Positions 49,837-58,329 of a stretch of 64,000 nt of DNA are shown piece by piece; the first letter of the stretch is position 1, and the number at the start of each line of letters is the position of its first letter. The notes under the pieces are model-generated. The model saw nothing but the letters and a program-made list of their open reading frames with translations, did no database searches and was not told the DNA's origin. Source of the DNA: Betaproteobacteria bacterium (GTDB taxonomy: Bacteria > Pseudomonadota > Gammaproteobacteria > Burkholderiales > Burkholderiaceae_C). The translations under genes and the position numbers were made by a program. The stretch covers positions 1 through 64,000 of the forward strand of contig VGHB01000014.1 in assembly GCA_016868355.1 (NCBI GenBank), in the 5' to 3' direction.

Positions 49837-51849
49837 TCAGACGGCTGCAAGTTTGAGCAGCTCGGCGCCTTCGGCCACCTGGTCGCCCTGGGCATACAAA
49901 AGCGCCTCGACCACGCCGTCGCGCGGGGCCACCAGGGTGTGCTCCATCTTCATGGCTTCCATCACCGCCACCGCCTGCCCTTTGACCACCGCCTGCCCGG
50001 CAGCGGCCAGGTAGGCGCTCACCTTTCCCGGCATGGGGGCCTTGAGCCCACCGGCCTGTGCTTCGACTTGGCCAGCTTGGGCCATGCGGTCCAGGCGCTG
50101 CAGCACGCGGGTGCCACCAGAAGCGAAAACGGCGCGGTGCTGACCATGGGCATACACCTGCGCGCTGCAGCGCCAAGGGCCCAAGATCAGGTCGAACAAG
50201 CCCGGCGGCTGGTGCGGGCGCTGCTGCCCCGACAGCGGCCAGGTCTGACCGTCGAGCGCCAACACAAGCCCCCGCGGCGACTGGAGCAGCTGGGCTTCCA
50301 CCACCTGCTCGCCTTCGGCGTAGGACAGGCTGCGGGTGGCCGGGCCGTGCAGGCGCCAGCCGTCGCAGCGGCTCCAAGGGTCGGGGCCGGCCAGCGCAAC
50401 CGCTTCGGCCTGCAGTTCGGCCAGGACCACAGCGGCCAGCGCCAAGGGCAGCGACAGGCCCGAGGGCGCGAACAGCGCCGGGCGCTCACGCTCGATGAGT
50501 GCGGTGTCCAAGTCGGCCTGCGCAAAAGCGCTGCACTGCACCGTGCGGCGCAAGAAGGCCACATTGGTGTGCAGCCCGACGATGTGGGTTTGGGCCAGGG
50601 CGGCGTCTAAGCGCGCCAAGGCCTGAGGCCGGTCTTCGCCCCAAACGATGAGCTTGGCGATCATCGAGTCGTAATAGGGGCTGATGGCGTCACCCTCGCA
50701 CACACCGGCGTCCACGCGCGGCAGCTCATCGTGGCGCTCAAAGGCCACATGTTCGGGCCAGCGCAAGACCTGCAAAGTGCCCGTGGCTGGCAGGAAGCCC
50801 GCCTCGGGGTTTTCCGCGCACAGCCGGGCTTCAATCGCATGACCGCGGCGCCGCAGCTGTTCTTGCTGCAGCGGCAGCGGCTGGCCAGCAGCCACGCGCA
50901 GCTGCCACTCCACCAGATCCAGTCCGGTGATGGCTTCGGTTACCGGGTGCTCCACCTGCAGCCGGGTGTTCATCTCCATGAAGAAAAAGCGCAGGTCACC
51001 GTCGGCGGTGGGTTCGGCAATGAATTCCACCGTGCCCGCGCCCACGTAGCCCACCGCACGGGCCGCGGCCACGGCTGCGGCTCCCATCTCGGCACGGCGC
51101 ACGTCGGACAGCCCCGGCGCGGGCGCCTCTTCCAGCACCTTTTGGTGGCGACGCTGCACCGAGCAGTCGCGCTCGAAGAGGTACACCGCGTTGCCGTAGG
51201 CATCGGCAAAGACCTGGATCTCAATGTGGCGCGGCCGGGTAACGTAACGCTCCACCAGCACATGGTCGTCGCCAAAGCTGGCTTTGGCCTCGCGTTGGCA
51301 AGAGGCCAGAGCCGCGGCAAAGTCTTCGCTGCGCTCCACCCGGCGCATGCCTTTACCACCACCGCCGGCACTGGCCTTGATCAGCACCGGATAGCCCATG
51401 GCATCGGCTTGGCCCTGCAGATACGCCGCATCGTTATTCTGACCGTGGTAGCCGGGCACCAGGGGCACCCCGGCCTTGTCCATCAAGGCCTTGGCCGCAG
51501 CCTTGCTGCCCATGGCGGCAATGGCCGATGCGGGCGGACCGATGAAGACCAGCCCCGCGCCGTGACAGACCTGGGCAAAGTCTTCGTTCTCAGACAAAAA
51601 CCCATACCCAGGGTGGATGGCCTGCGCGCCGGTGGACTGGGCCGCCTCGAGGATGCGAGACCACTGGAGGTAGCTCTCGGCAGGGGCGTGGCCGCCCAGG
51701 GCCACGGCTTCGTCACAGGCCTGCACATGGCAGGCGCGGTCATCGGCTTGCGAATACACCGCCACCGTCTTGATGCCCATGCGCCGTGCCGTAGCCGCCA
51801 CCCGGCAGGCAATCTCACCACGGTTGGCAATCAGGATCTTGGAGAACAT
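49837..51849 (-). CDS. liuD: methylcrotonyl-CoA carboxylase biotin-containing alpha subunit
   Basis: This is a 670-residue biotin carboxylase/carrier protein. The N-terminus ILIANRGEIACRVAATARR is followed by ATP-grasp blocks KASAGGGGKGMRRVE near residue 160 and FMEMNTRLQVEHPVTE near 290. The biotinyl Lys lies in the C-terminal carrier domain in VMEAMKMEHTLVAP near 638. With LiuB it carboxylates 3-methylcrotonyl-CoA; acetyl- or propionyl-CoA carboxylase subunits look alike, but the gene neighbours decide. bioB, which makes the cofactor, lies directly upstream with a nine-base gap. Confidence 0.9.
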   Translation of the reverse strand: MFSKILIANRGEIACRVAATARRMGIKTVAVYSQADDRACHVQACDEAVALGGHAPAESYLQWSRILEAAQSTGAQAIHPGYGFLSENEDFAQVCHGAGLVFIGPPASAIAAMGSKAAAKALMDKAGVPLVPGYHGQNNDAAYLQGQADAMGYPVLIKASAGGGGKGMRRVERSEDFAAALASCQREAKASFGDDHVLVERYVTRPRHIEIQVFADAYGNAVYLFERDCSVQRRHQKVLEEAPAPGLSDVRRAEMGAAAVAAARAVGYVGAGTVEFIAEPTADGDLRFFFMEMNTRLQVEHPVTEAITGLDLVEWQLRVAAGQPLPLQQEQLRRRGHAIEARLCAENPEAGFLPATGTLQVLRWPEHVAFERHDELPRVDAGVCEGDAISPYYDSMIAKLIVWGEDRPQALARLDAALAQTHIVGLHTNVAFLRRTVQCSAFAQADLDTALIERERPALFAPSGLSLPLALAAVVLAELQAEAVALAGPDPWSRCDGWRLHGPATRSLSYAEGEQVVEAQLLQSPRGLVLALDGQTWPLSGQQRPHQPPGLFDLILGPWRCSAQVYAHGQHRAVFASGGTRVLQRLDRMAQAGQVEAQAGGLKAPMPGKVSAYLAAAGQAVVKGQAVAVMEAMKMEHTLVAPRDGVVEALLYAQGDQVAEGAELLKLAAV

Positions 51850-51858
51850 CGCCGGTAC

Positions 51859-52917
51859 TCAGTTCGGCTCGGTAGGTGCCAGGTCGTCTTCGGTGCTGCA
51901 GCGCATGCGCAAGCGGTCGAGCAACGCGCGGTCTCTGTCGGCCTGCGGGTTGCCGGTGGTCAGCAGGCGGTCGCCGTAGAACATGGAATTCGCACCCGCC
52001 AGGAAACACAAGGCCTGCAGCGACTCGGGCATGTCTTCGCGCCCGGCCGACAGGCGCACCATGGCACGCGGCATGGTGATGCGGGCCACCGCAATCGTGC
52101 GCACGAACTCAAAGGGGTCGAGGGCGGCGGTGCCAGCCAGCGGGGTGCCTTCCACCTGCACCAGGTTGTTGATGGGCACCGATTCGGGGTAGGGGTCAAG
52201 GTTGGCCAGCTGCACCACCAGGCCGGCGCGCTGCAGGCGGGTTTCGCCCATGCCCACAATACCGCCGCTGCACACCTTCAGGCCCACTTGGCGCACCCGG
52301 TCCAGAGTGTCCAGGCGATCCTGGTAGGTTCGGGTGGTGATGATCTGGCCGTAGAACTCGGGGGCGGTGTCCAGGTTGTGGTTGTAGTAGTCCAGGCCTG
52401 CTTGGCGCAGTTGTTCGGCTTGGCTGTCGCTCAGCATGCCGGCAGTCAGGCATGTTTCCAGGCCCAGGGCTTTGACTCCGCTGATCATCTCGCCGATCTG
52501 CTCCAGGTGGCGTTCCTTGGGAGAGCGCCAGGCTGCGCCCATGCAAAAGCGGGTGGCACCGCTTTGCTTGGCGGCACGGGCGGCTGCCAACACCTCGTCC
52601 AAGGGCAACAACTTCTCCGCCTTTACGCCGGTGTCGAATTGGGCCGACTGCGGGCAGTACTTGCAGTCTTCTTCGCAGCCCCCGGTTTTGATGGACAAGA
52701 GCGTGGACAGTTGCACCGCATTGGCGTCAAAGTGCTGGCGGTGCACCTGTTGAGCGCGGTACAGCAGGTCGTTGAAGGGCAACTCGAACAAGGCGGCCAC
52801 CGCATCAACCGTCCACGCGCTGGCGTTGTGGCGCTGCTCGTCGGTGATGGGCGTTTTGGTGCGGATCTGCTCGGTCGGACGCTGTGTGCGCCAGTCATGA
52901 AAGGTGGTGCTTGACAT
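51859..52917 (-). CDS. bioB: biotin synthase BioB
   Basis: This is a 352-residue radical SAM enzyme that inserts sulfur into dethiobiotin. The [4Fe-4S] motif is [15 protein letters not shown] near residue 80. Other family blocks are [35 protein letters not shown] and [19 protein letters not shown], which carry the [2Fe-2S] Cys and Arg ligands. Length is normal. It is embedded between liuC and liuD rather than with bioA, bioF or bioD. That fits supply of biotin to the methylcrotonyl-CoA carboxylase made by the same operon. Confidence 0.95.
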   Translation of the reverse strand: MSSTTFHDWRTQRPTEQIRTKTPITDEQRHNASAWTVDAVAALFELPFNDLLYRAQQVHRQHFDANAVQLSTLLSIKTGGCEEDCKYCPQSAQFDTGVKAEKLLPLDEVLAAARAAKQSGATRFCMGAAWRSPKERHLEQIGEMISGVKALGLETCLTAGMLSDSQAEQLRQAGLDYYNHNLDTAPEFYGQIITTRTYQDRLDTLDRVRQVGLKVCSGGIVGMGETRLQRAGLVVQLANLDPYPESVPINNLVQVEGTPLAGTAALDPFEFVRTIAVARITMPRAMVRLSAGREDMPESLQALCFLAGANSMFYGDRLLTTGNPQADRDRALLDRLRMRCSTEDDLAPTEPN

Positions 52918-52926
52918 GGTGGGGAT

Positions 52927-53709
52927 TCAGTTCAGCCAGGGCGGCGGGGATTTGTCCAGGAAGCTGCGGATGCCGGCTTGGCCTTCTGCGCTGCTCCGAA
53001 TATCGGCGATTCGGCGCGCGGTTTGCGCACGCAGATCGGTGCTGATGGGCCGTTCGGCCACATCCTGCACCAGTTGCTTGCAGGCCTTGACCGCCGCAGG
53101 CCCATTGTTTACCAGGGTCTGCACCAGGGCCTGCACCTGTTCATCCAGTGCTTGTGGCGCTATACATTCATGCACAAAGCCCAGGCGGTGGGCCTCTTGA
53201 GCACTGAAACGTTCAGCGGTGATGAAGTACCGGCGCGAGGCCTGCTCACCCAAGGCCTTGACCACATAGGGGCCGATCGTGGCCGGCAGCAGCCCCAGGC
53301 GGGCTTCGCTCAGGCAGAACTGAACGTCCTGGGCTGCCACCAGCACATCACACACAGCAGCCAGCCCCACCCCACCGGCGTAGCAGTCGCCATGAATGCG
53401 GCCCACTACTGGCACAGGGCAGCTGTAGACAGCATAGAGCATGTCGGCCAGGGCCTGCGCATCGGCGCGGTTACTTTCCCAGTCGTAGCCGGCCATGGCC
53501 TTCATCCAGTTGAGATCGGCCCCCGCGCAAAACGCCTTGCCGCGGCCGCCCAGGGTGATGCAGCGCAGATTGGGGTCGGCGCCCAGTTCGCCAAAGGCCT
53601 GCGTGAGCTCGGCGATGACCGCGTCGTTGAAGGCATTACGCACCTCGGGGCGGTTGAGCCACACCTGAGCGGTGTGGGGCGTGGGGCGCAGGATTTCGAG
53701 GGTGGGCAT
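52927..53709 (-). CDS. liuC: methylglutaconyl-CoA hydratase (enoyl-CoA hydratase family)
   Basis: This is a 260-residue crotonase-fold protein. The N-terminal LNRPEVRNAFNDAVIAEL and oxyanion-hole block GRGKAFCAGADLNWMK near residue 60 are typical. IHGDCYAGGVGLAAVCDV near 103 and EARLGLLPATIGPYV near 135 carry the expected catalytic-loop region. In this setting, between MCC genes and an acyl-CoA dehydrogenase, it should hydrate 3-methylglutaconyl-CoA to HMG-CoA. Other enoyl-CoA hydratases share these motifs, so the specific call rests on context. The gap to the upstream dehydrogenase is one base, so translation is coupled. Confidence 0.85.
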   Translation of the reverse strand: MPTLEILRPTPHTAQVWLNRPEVRNAFNDAVIAELTQAFGELGADPNLRCITLGGRGKAFCAGADLNWMKAMAGYDWESNRADAQALADMLYAVYSCPVPVVGRIHGDCYAGGVGLAAVCDVLVAAQDVQFCLSEARLGLLPATIGPYVVKALGEQASRRYFITAERFSAQEAHRLGFVHECIAPQALDEQVQALVQTLVNNGPAAVKACKQLVQDVAERPISTDLRAQTARRIADIRSSAEGQAGIRSFLDKSPPPWLN

Positions 53710-53710
53710 A

Positions 53711-54862
53711 TCAGTATCGTTTGGCGACTTCTTCCAACATCACCTCGGTAGCGCCGCCGCCAATGGCCAGGATGCGCGCATCGCGCCACAGCCGCTCGAT
53801 GGGGGTGCCACGCATGTAACCCATGCCACCGTGGAACTGCTGGCAGTTTTGCACCACTTCATTGACAAGCTCGCCGGTAAGGGCCTTGAGCATGGACACC
53901 TCTTGCACGATGTCGTGGCCCTGCGTGACGCGCCAGGCGCAGTCGTACATGAACGCTCGCGCTGCGCGGGTTTTGGCATCGAGCATAGCGATGCGCTGGC
54001 GTATGGCCGGCTGTTGCCACAGGGTTTGGCCGAAGGCCTGGCGCTGGGCGAGGTACTCACGGGTGATTTCCAAGGCTCGGGTGCAGTGGCCCACGGCCAT
54101 GGCACCCAGTGCGATGCGCTCGGTCTGAAAGTTCTTCATCACCGCATAGAAGCCCTTGCCGGGCTCACCGAGCAGGTGGTCTGCAGGCACACGAGCCTGG
54201 TCGAAGGACAGCTCGGCGGTGTCGCTGCACAGCCAGCCGGTCTTGTCGAGTTGCCGGCCGACGGTGAAGCCCGGTGTACCCTTTTCCACCGCGATGATGG
54301 ACATGTCACGCTTGCCCGGGCCGGTGCGCGCGGCCACAAAGTACAGGTCGGCGTGCACACCGTTGGTGATGAACAGCTTGCTGCCATTGATCACCCACTC
54401 GGGTCCGCGCGGGCCGGATTCCAAGCGGGCTGCGGTCTTGATGCCCGCCACGTCTGAGCCCGCCGAGGGCTCGCTGATAGCCACGGCGGTCACCAGCTCC
54501 CCCCGCGTTACCCCTGGCATCCAGCGCGCCTTTTGCTCGGCTGTGCCGGCGTGGTGCAAATGCGGGCTGGCCATGTCGGTGTGCACCAGCACGGTGATGA
54601 TGAAGCCGGCATAGGTGCTTTGGCTCAGCGCCTCAGCGAAGACAAGATTGGTCAGGGCGTCTGCGCCCGCGCCTCCGTACTCGGGCTCGTAGGGCAAGCC
54701 CAACAGGCCGGCTGCGCCCATCTTGCGCAAGACTTCACGCGGCACCCGGCCTTCACGCTCCCAGGCTTGGGCATGCGGCTCCACCTCGGTGGCGATGAAG
54801 CGCGCCATCTGGTCGCGCAGCAGCCGGTGGTCGTGATTGATGTAGATGCTATCCATGGCCAA
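53711..54862 (-). CDS. acyl-CoA dehydrogenase, branched-chain type, between liuB and liuC
   Basis: This 383-residue flavoenzyme has AISEPSAGSDVAGIKT and WVINGSKLFITNG (FAD/substrate) and RQAFGQTLWQQPAIR. It ends FHGGMGYMRGTPIERLWRD. Where medium-chain enzymes have the catalytic Glu (YEGT), this protein reads IGGGATEV. A Glu is present in KNFQTERIALGAM, which aligns by eye with the helix-G Glu of isovaleryl-CoA dehydrogenase. It may act on citronellyl-, isovaleryl- or another branched acyl-CoA. It lies three bases from liuB and one from liuC, so it belongs to that transcript. Confidence 0.85.
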   Translation of the reverse strand: MAMDSIYINHDHRLLRDQMARFIATEVEPHAQAWEREGRVPREVLRKMGAAGLLGLPYEPEYGGAGADALTNLVFAEALSQSTYAGFIITVLVHTDMASPHLHHAGTAEQKARWMPGVTRGELVTAVAISEPSAGSDVAGIKTAARLESGPRGPEWVINGSKLFITNGVHADLYFVAARTGPGKRDMSIIAVEKGTPGFTVGRQLDKTGWLCSDTAELSFDQARVPADHLLGEPGKGFYAVMKNFQTERIALGAMAVGHCTRALEITREYLAQRQAFGQTLWQQPAIRQRIAMLDAKTRAARAFMYDCAWRVTQGHDIVQEVSMLKALTGELVNEVVQNCQQFHGGMGYMRGTPIERLWRDARILAIGGGATEVMLEEVAKRY

Positions 54863-54865
54863 GCC

Positions 54866-56491
54866 CTACATGCGAAACACGCCGAATTGCGGCCGGTCCG
54901 GAATGGTTTGATTCAGGGCCGCGCTGATGCCCAGAGCCAACACCCGTCGGGTGTCAGCCGGGTCGATCACGCCATCGTCCCACAGGCGGGCGCTCGAGTA
55001 GTAGGGATGCGACTGCTGGGTAAACTGGTCGAGGATCGGTTGCTTGATCGCTGCCTCCTCCTCGGCGCTCAAGGCCTTGCCCTTTGCCGCAAGGGCATCT
55101 TTGCGCACCGTGGCCAAGACACCGGCCGCCTGTTCCCCGCCCATCACGCAGATGCGCGCGTTGGGCCACATCCACAGTTGGCGCGGCGAATAGGCCCGCC
55201 CACACATGCCGTAGTTGCCCGCACCATAACTGCCGCCAATGATCACAGTGAACTTGGGCACGGTGGCCGTGGCCACGGCCGTCACCATCTTGGCGCCATG
55301 GCGCGCAATGCCTTCGCTCTCGTACTTGCGCCCCACCATGAAGCCGGTGATGTTTTGCAAAAACACCAAGGGTACCTTGCGCTGGCAGCACAGCTCGATG
55401 AAGTGCGCGCCCTTGACCGCGCTTTCGCTGAACAGCACGCCGTTGTTGGCGATGATGCCCACAGGTAATCCCTCAATGTGGGCAAAGCCGCACACCAAGG
55501 TGGAGCCAAAGCGTGCCTTGAACTCATCGAACTCGGAACCGTCAACCAAGCGGGCGATGATTTCGCGCACATCAAAGGGCTTGCGTGGGTCGGCTGGAAT
55601 GACGCCATAAAGCTCACGCGCGTCGAACAGCGGCGGGCGCGCGGCAGCTAGGCGCAGGGGCTGGGGCTTTTGCCAGTTGAGGTTGGCCACGATCTGGCGT
55701 GCGATCGACAGGGCGTGCAGGTCGTTTTCGGCCAGGTGGTCGGCCACGCCGCTCAAGCGGGTGTGCACATCCCCACCGCCCAAGTCTTCGGCGCTCACCA
55801 CCTCGCCGATGGCCGCTTTCACCAGGGGCGGGCCCGCTAGGAAGATAGTGCCTTGGTTCTTGACAATGATGGTCTCGTCGCTCATGGCCGGCACATAGGC
55901 GCCACCGGCGGTGCATGAGCCCATGACCACGGCCACCTGCGGAATGCCCTGGGCACTCATATTGGCCTGGTTGTAGAAGATGCGGCCGAAGTGGTCGCGG
56001 TCGGGGAAGACCTCGTCTTGGTTGGGCAGGTTGGCACCGCCACTGTCCACCAAGTAGATGCAAGGCAGGCGGTTTTGCATGGCGATCTCTTGCGCACGCA
56101 GATGTTTCTTAACTGTCATCGGGTAATAGGTGCCACCCTTGACGGTGGCGTCGTTGCACACCACCATGCACTCCACGCCACTGATGCGGCCGATGCCCGC
56201 GATCACGCCCGCACAGGGGGCCGCGTCTTGCCCGGATTTGTCTTGGTAAAGGCCCAGCGCAGCCAGCACCCCGATCTCCAAGAAGGGGGTTCCGGGGTCG
56301 AGCAGGCGCTCCACGCGCTCACGCGGCAAGAGCTTGCCCCGGGCGGTGTGGCGATCGCGTGCCAGCGGCCCGCCGCCCAGGGCTGCCTTGGCCTGCTGCA
56401 CGCGCAGGTCGTCCACCAAGGCCTGCATCGCCTGGGCGTAGGCCTTGAATTCGGCACTGCGAGGGTTGATCTGGGAGGAGAGGGCCGGCAT
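54866..56491 (-). CDS. liuB: methylcrotonyl-CoA carboxylase carboxyltransferase beta subunit
   Basis: This is a 541-residue carboxyltransferase. Family blocks are [19 protein letters not shown] near residue 95, [19 protein letters not shown] near 150, [16 protein letters not shown] near 195, [15 protein letters not shown] and [19 protein letters not shown]. The MCC-type NQDEVFPD stretch supports methylcrotonyl- over propionyl-CoA. It transfers CO2 from biotin on LiuD to 3-methylcrotonyl-CoA. The ATG at 56491 is used; an open stretch upstream to 56551 crosses the LiuR box, which lies 11 bp before the start. It is the first gene of a run reaching to liuE. Confidence 0.92.
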   Translation of the reverse strand: MPALSSQINPRSAEFKAYAQAMQALVDDLRVQQAKAALGGGPLARDRHTARGKLLPRERVERLLDPGTPFLEIGVLAALGLYQDKSGQDAAPCAGVIAGIGRISGVECMVVCNDATVKGGTYYPMTVKKHLRAQEIAMQNRLPCIYLVDSGGANLPNQDEVFPDRDHFGRIFYNQANMSAQGIPQVAVVMGSCTAGGAYVPAMSDETIIVKNQGTIFLAGPPLVKAAIGEVVSAEDLGGGDVHTRLSGVADHLAENDLHALSIARQIVANLNWQKPQPLRLAAARPPLFDARELYGVIPADPRKPFDVREIIARLVDGSEFDEFKARFGSTLVCGFAHIEGLPVGIIANNGVLFSESAVKGAHFIELCCQRKVPLVFLQNITGFMVGRKYESEGIARHGAKMVTAVATATVPKFTVIIGGSYGAGNYGMCGRAYSPRQLWMWPNARICVMGGEQAAGVLATVRKDALAAKGKALSAEEEAAIKQPILDQFTQQSHPYYSSARLWDDGVIDPADTRRVLALGISAALNQTIPDRPQFGVFRM

Positions 56492-56501
56492 TTTCGCTGC
56501 G

Positions 56502-56523
56502 TTGACGTTTACGTAAACGTCAA
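56502..56523 (-). promoter_or_regulatory. LiuR-type operator upstream of liuB
   Basis: This is a perfect 22-bp palindrome with half-site TTGACGTTTAC, 11 bp before the liuB start. It is nearly identical to two boxes upstream of liuA. LiuR (MerR family) sites in proteobacteria have this ACGTTxACGT-like form as I recall them. Confidence 0.8.
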
Positions 56524-56614
56524 TTCTAGGGCCCCCTGCGCTTTTCACCACGGGTGTTTTTCACCGCCTGTTGCGCGGGCGAGGGAGCGCCCGTACGCCG
56601 CGTTGATGGCCCCT

Positions 56615-57247
56615 TCACCCCCCCGGCGCAGTGACCCCATCGAACAGCCACTGCCCACCCTGCTTCACAAAACGCAGCCGAAGGATGCGGGCGGGCGGGT
56701 CTTGGACCATCTTCAATTCATAGAAGGTTTGGCGAAAGTCGACGCGCACCGATAGCGCGCTTCCTGTTTCAACCAACCATGTGTCCAGCGCCGTGGCGAT
56801 GTGGCCGCTGGCGGGCTCCAACGGCATGGACTGGCGCCCTTTGGGCGTGGATTGATCCTCAAAGGCCTTCCAAGTGATGCGCGCCGCCTTGATCTCGGCC
56901 ATCTGTTCGGGCGCGGATCCGGAGACGGTGGCACTGCCCAGGTTGCTGCCGGTGATGCCAAACAGGCGCACGAAGCTCACCACGTCGTTGATAGCGCTTC
57001 GTACCGTGGCCAGCTCAGCGTCTGATTGCACACCGTTGAGCTGCACCACCTGCTTGGTCTTGCGAAAGGGCTCTTCTCTGAGGAACCGGCTGTCGGGTTT
57101 ATAGCTTGGTACAGCCTCTGCGGGCGCTTGGGCAAGCGCAGGGCTCGCACCCCCCAGAAGGCTCGTAGCCAGCAGCAGCAGCAGCTGGCTCACCCGGGTC
57201 CGCAATGTGGCAGCCCGAGCGGGATGTCGTGCAGGTTTTTGCATCAT
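56615..57247 (-). CDS. secreted protein of unknown function
   Basis: This is a 210-residue protein with a signal peptide (TLRTRVSQLLLLLATSLLGGASPALA). The mature part has no Cys and no membrane segment. It has an N-terminal RFLREEPFRKTKQVVQLNGV stretch. The C-terminal half (HIATALDTWLVETGSALSVR, later MVQDPPARILRLRFVKQGG and QWLFDGV) reads like an NTF2- or lumazine-binding-like beta domain that ends in a WLFDGV-type strand. I cannot name a family. The start at 57247 has an AGGAAAAG site; an immediately following second ATG is equivalent. It is convergent with nothing and lies 120 bp upstream of the liuB box on the same strand. Confidence 0.6.
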   Translation of the reverse strand: MMQKPARHPARAATLRTRVSQLLLLLATSLLGGASPALAQAPAEAVPSYKPDSRFLREEPFRKTKQVVQLNGVQSDAELATVRSAINDVVSFVRLFGITGSNLGSATVSGSAPEQMAEIKAARITWKAFEDQSTPKGRQSMPLEPASGHIATALDTWLVETGSALSVRVDFRQTFYELKMVQDPPARILRLRFVKQGGQWLFDGVTAPGG

Positions 57248-57349
57248 GGATTCTTTTCCTGAAATGGGTTGGGGGAGGCCCCCGCTGCGGCCTTGCCGCG
57301 AGACAGGGCCCCCTTGAAGATCACGGCACATGCCGTGGAAGATGTGTGC

Positions 57350-57622
57350 TCATTGGCCCCCAGGGCCCTCGTAAAAGAAGCCGCCGAACAACCTCACGCC
57401 GATGAAATACACATCGGCCATCGCGTGGCACAGTGCTGAGCCGCCGTACTGCGTGTGGCAAGTCTGTTGCATGGCATCGTAAAAGATCTGGTCGGCCGCT
57501 GCGCGCGAAACGCCTGAGCCCGGTCCATAGTTGTTGTCGTGCAGGGCGCAGGCCGCGCCGAATGAGAAGCCAAAGGGTGAGTCCGGCACGAAGGTGCAGA
57601 AGTCCTTGGTGGTGTTGCTCAT
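57350..57622 (-). CDS. small protein with a phospholipase-A2-like CxxHD motif
   Basis: This is a 90-residue protein without signal peptide. Residues around 23-33 read GAACALHDNNYGPG. The Cys-x-x-His-Asp-x-x-Tyr order is that of the catalytic helix of phospholipase A2 proteins. SRAAADQIFYDAMQQTC follows, where PLA2 enzymes have a second helix with an Asp. Further Cys residues (DFCTF, LCHAM) could pair. A strong SD (GGGAGG) precedes the ATG at 57622. The PLA2 reading is tentative because the protein is short and seems cytoplasmic. Its neighbour on the same strand is another small unknown gene with a nearly identical SD. Confidence 0.55.
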   Translation of the reverse strand: MSNTTKDFCTFVPDSPFGFSFGAACALHDNNYGPGSGVSRAAADQIFYDAMQQTCHTQYGGSALCHAMADVYFIGVRLFGGFFYEGPGGQ

Positions 57623-57812
57623 GGGTTCCTCCCTGTTGTTGTCCTTGAGCCACCAGGCATGGGCCGGGGGTGACCGGGCTGGCCTGCCGCCCCCGCTGCA
57701 AGCCCGCCCAGTGGACACGGCGCACCTGGAGTCACGCCGCGACGAGGACCATTTCAAGCCGCGATGCGGCCTCGCTCAATCCACCAGAAGAGCCCCCCAG
57801 CAGCAGGCCCGC

Positions 57813-58121
57813 TCAGGGGCCTGGCGTCCAGTCGTAAACCACCCATCCCAGGTCGTTCACCCCCACCATCAGCACCCCAGACTCACCCAGCAGGTGCAGG
57901 GAGTCTTGGCTGCGGGCCATGGGCATCCACACCTCCAGGCCCTGGGGCGTCTGCCCCGATTCGGCGATGGCCAGCGGCTCGGGCGCAGAAGTGGCGCCCG
58001 TGGCGGCGGCGCATGCAATGCGCATCCATGCCGCGGCAGTGGGGTCTGGCGACAGAGTTGCAGCGTGCGCGATAGACACGTCTGCGCTGAATGCAAAGGT
58101 GGTGAGGTGTGGCTGGATCAT
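57813..58121 (-). CDS. small protein of unknown function, next to the PLA2-like gene
   Basis: This is a 102-residue protein starting MIQPHLTTFAFSADVSIAHA. There is no signal peptide, membrane segment or family I recognise. The C-terminal half contains GLEVWMPMARSQDSLHLLGE followed by VLMVGVNDLGWVVYDW, which suggests a small beta-sheet domain. The ATG at 58121 has an AGGGAGG site, very like that of the PLA2-like gene 190 bp downstream. The two could be expressed as a pair. In-frame codons further upstream lack an SD. No function can be assigned. Confidence 0.5.
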   Translation of the reverse strand: MIQPHLTTFAFSADVSIAHAATLSPDPTAAAWMRIACAAATGATSAPEPLAIAESGQTPQGLEVWMPMARSQDSLHLLGESGVLMVGVNDLGWVVYDWTPGP

Positions 58122-58329
58122 GAGCCCTCCCTGGAAGTGACCAGCCGGGCACACACAGATGCGGCCCAGAGCGTTCAGCGGCCTGCACAGCAGCCACTGG
58201 CCCGGCACGCATGGGCTGCGTGGGGCATTTCATCGGCGCACCGGCGCCGGCGCCATCCCGCCTAGGGGCGGTAATCAGGGTCGAGACGGACACCCCGCGG
58301 GGGGGGTGAAGACACCGCGCGGATGAGCA

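Noticed and set aside
50731-52914. A 727-codon plus-strand frame opposite liuD and bioB
   Set aside because: It spans two well-supported genes on the other strand and has no motif or SD.
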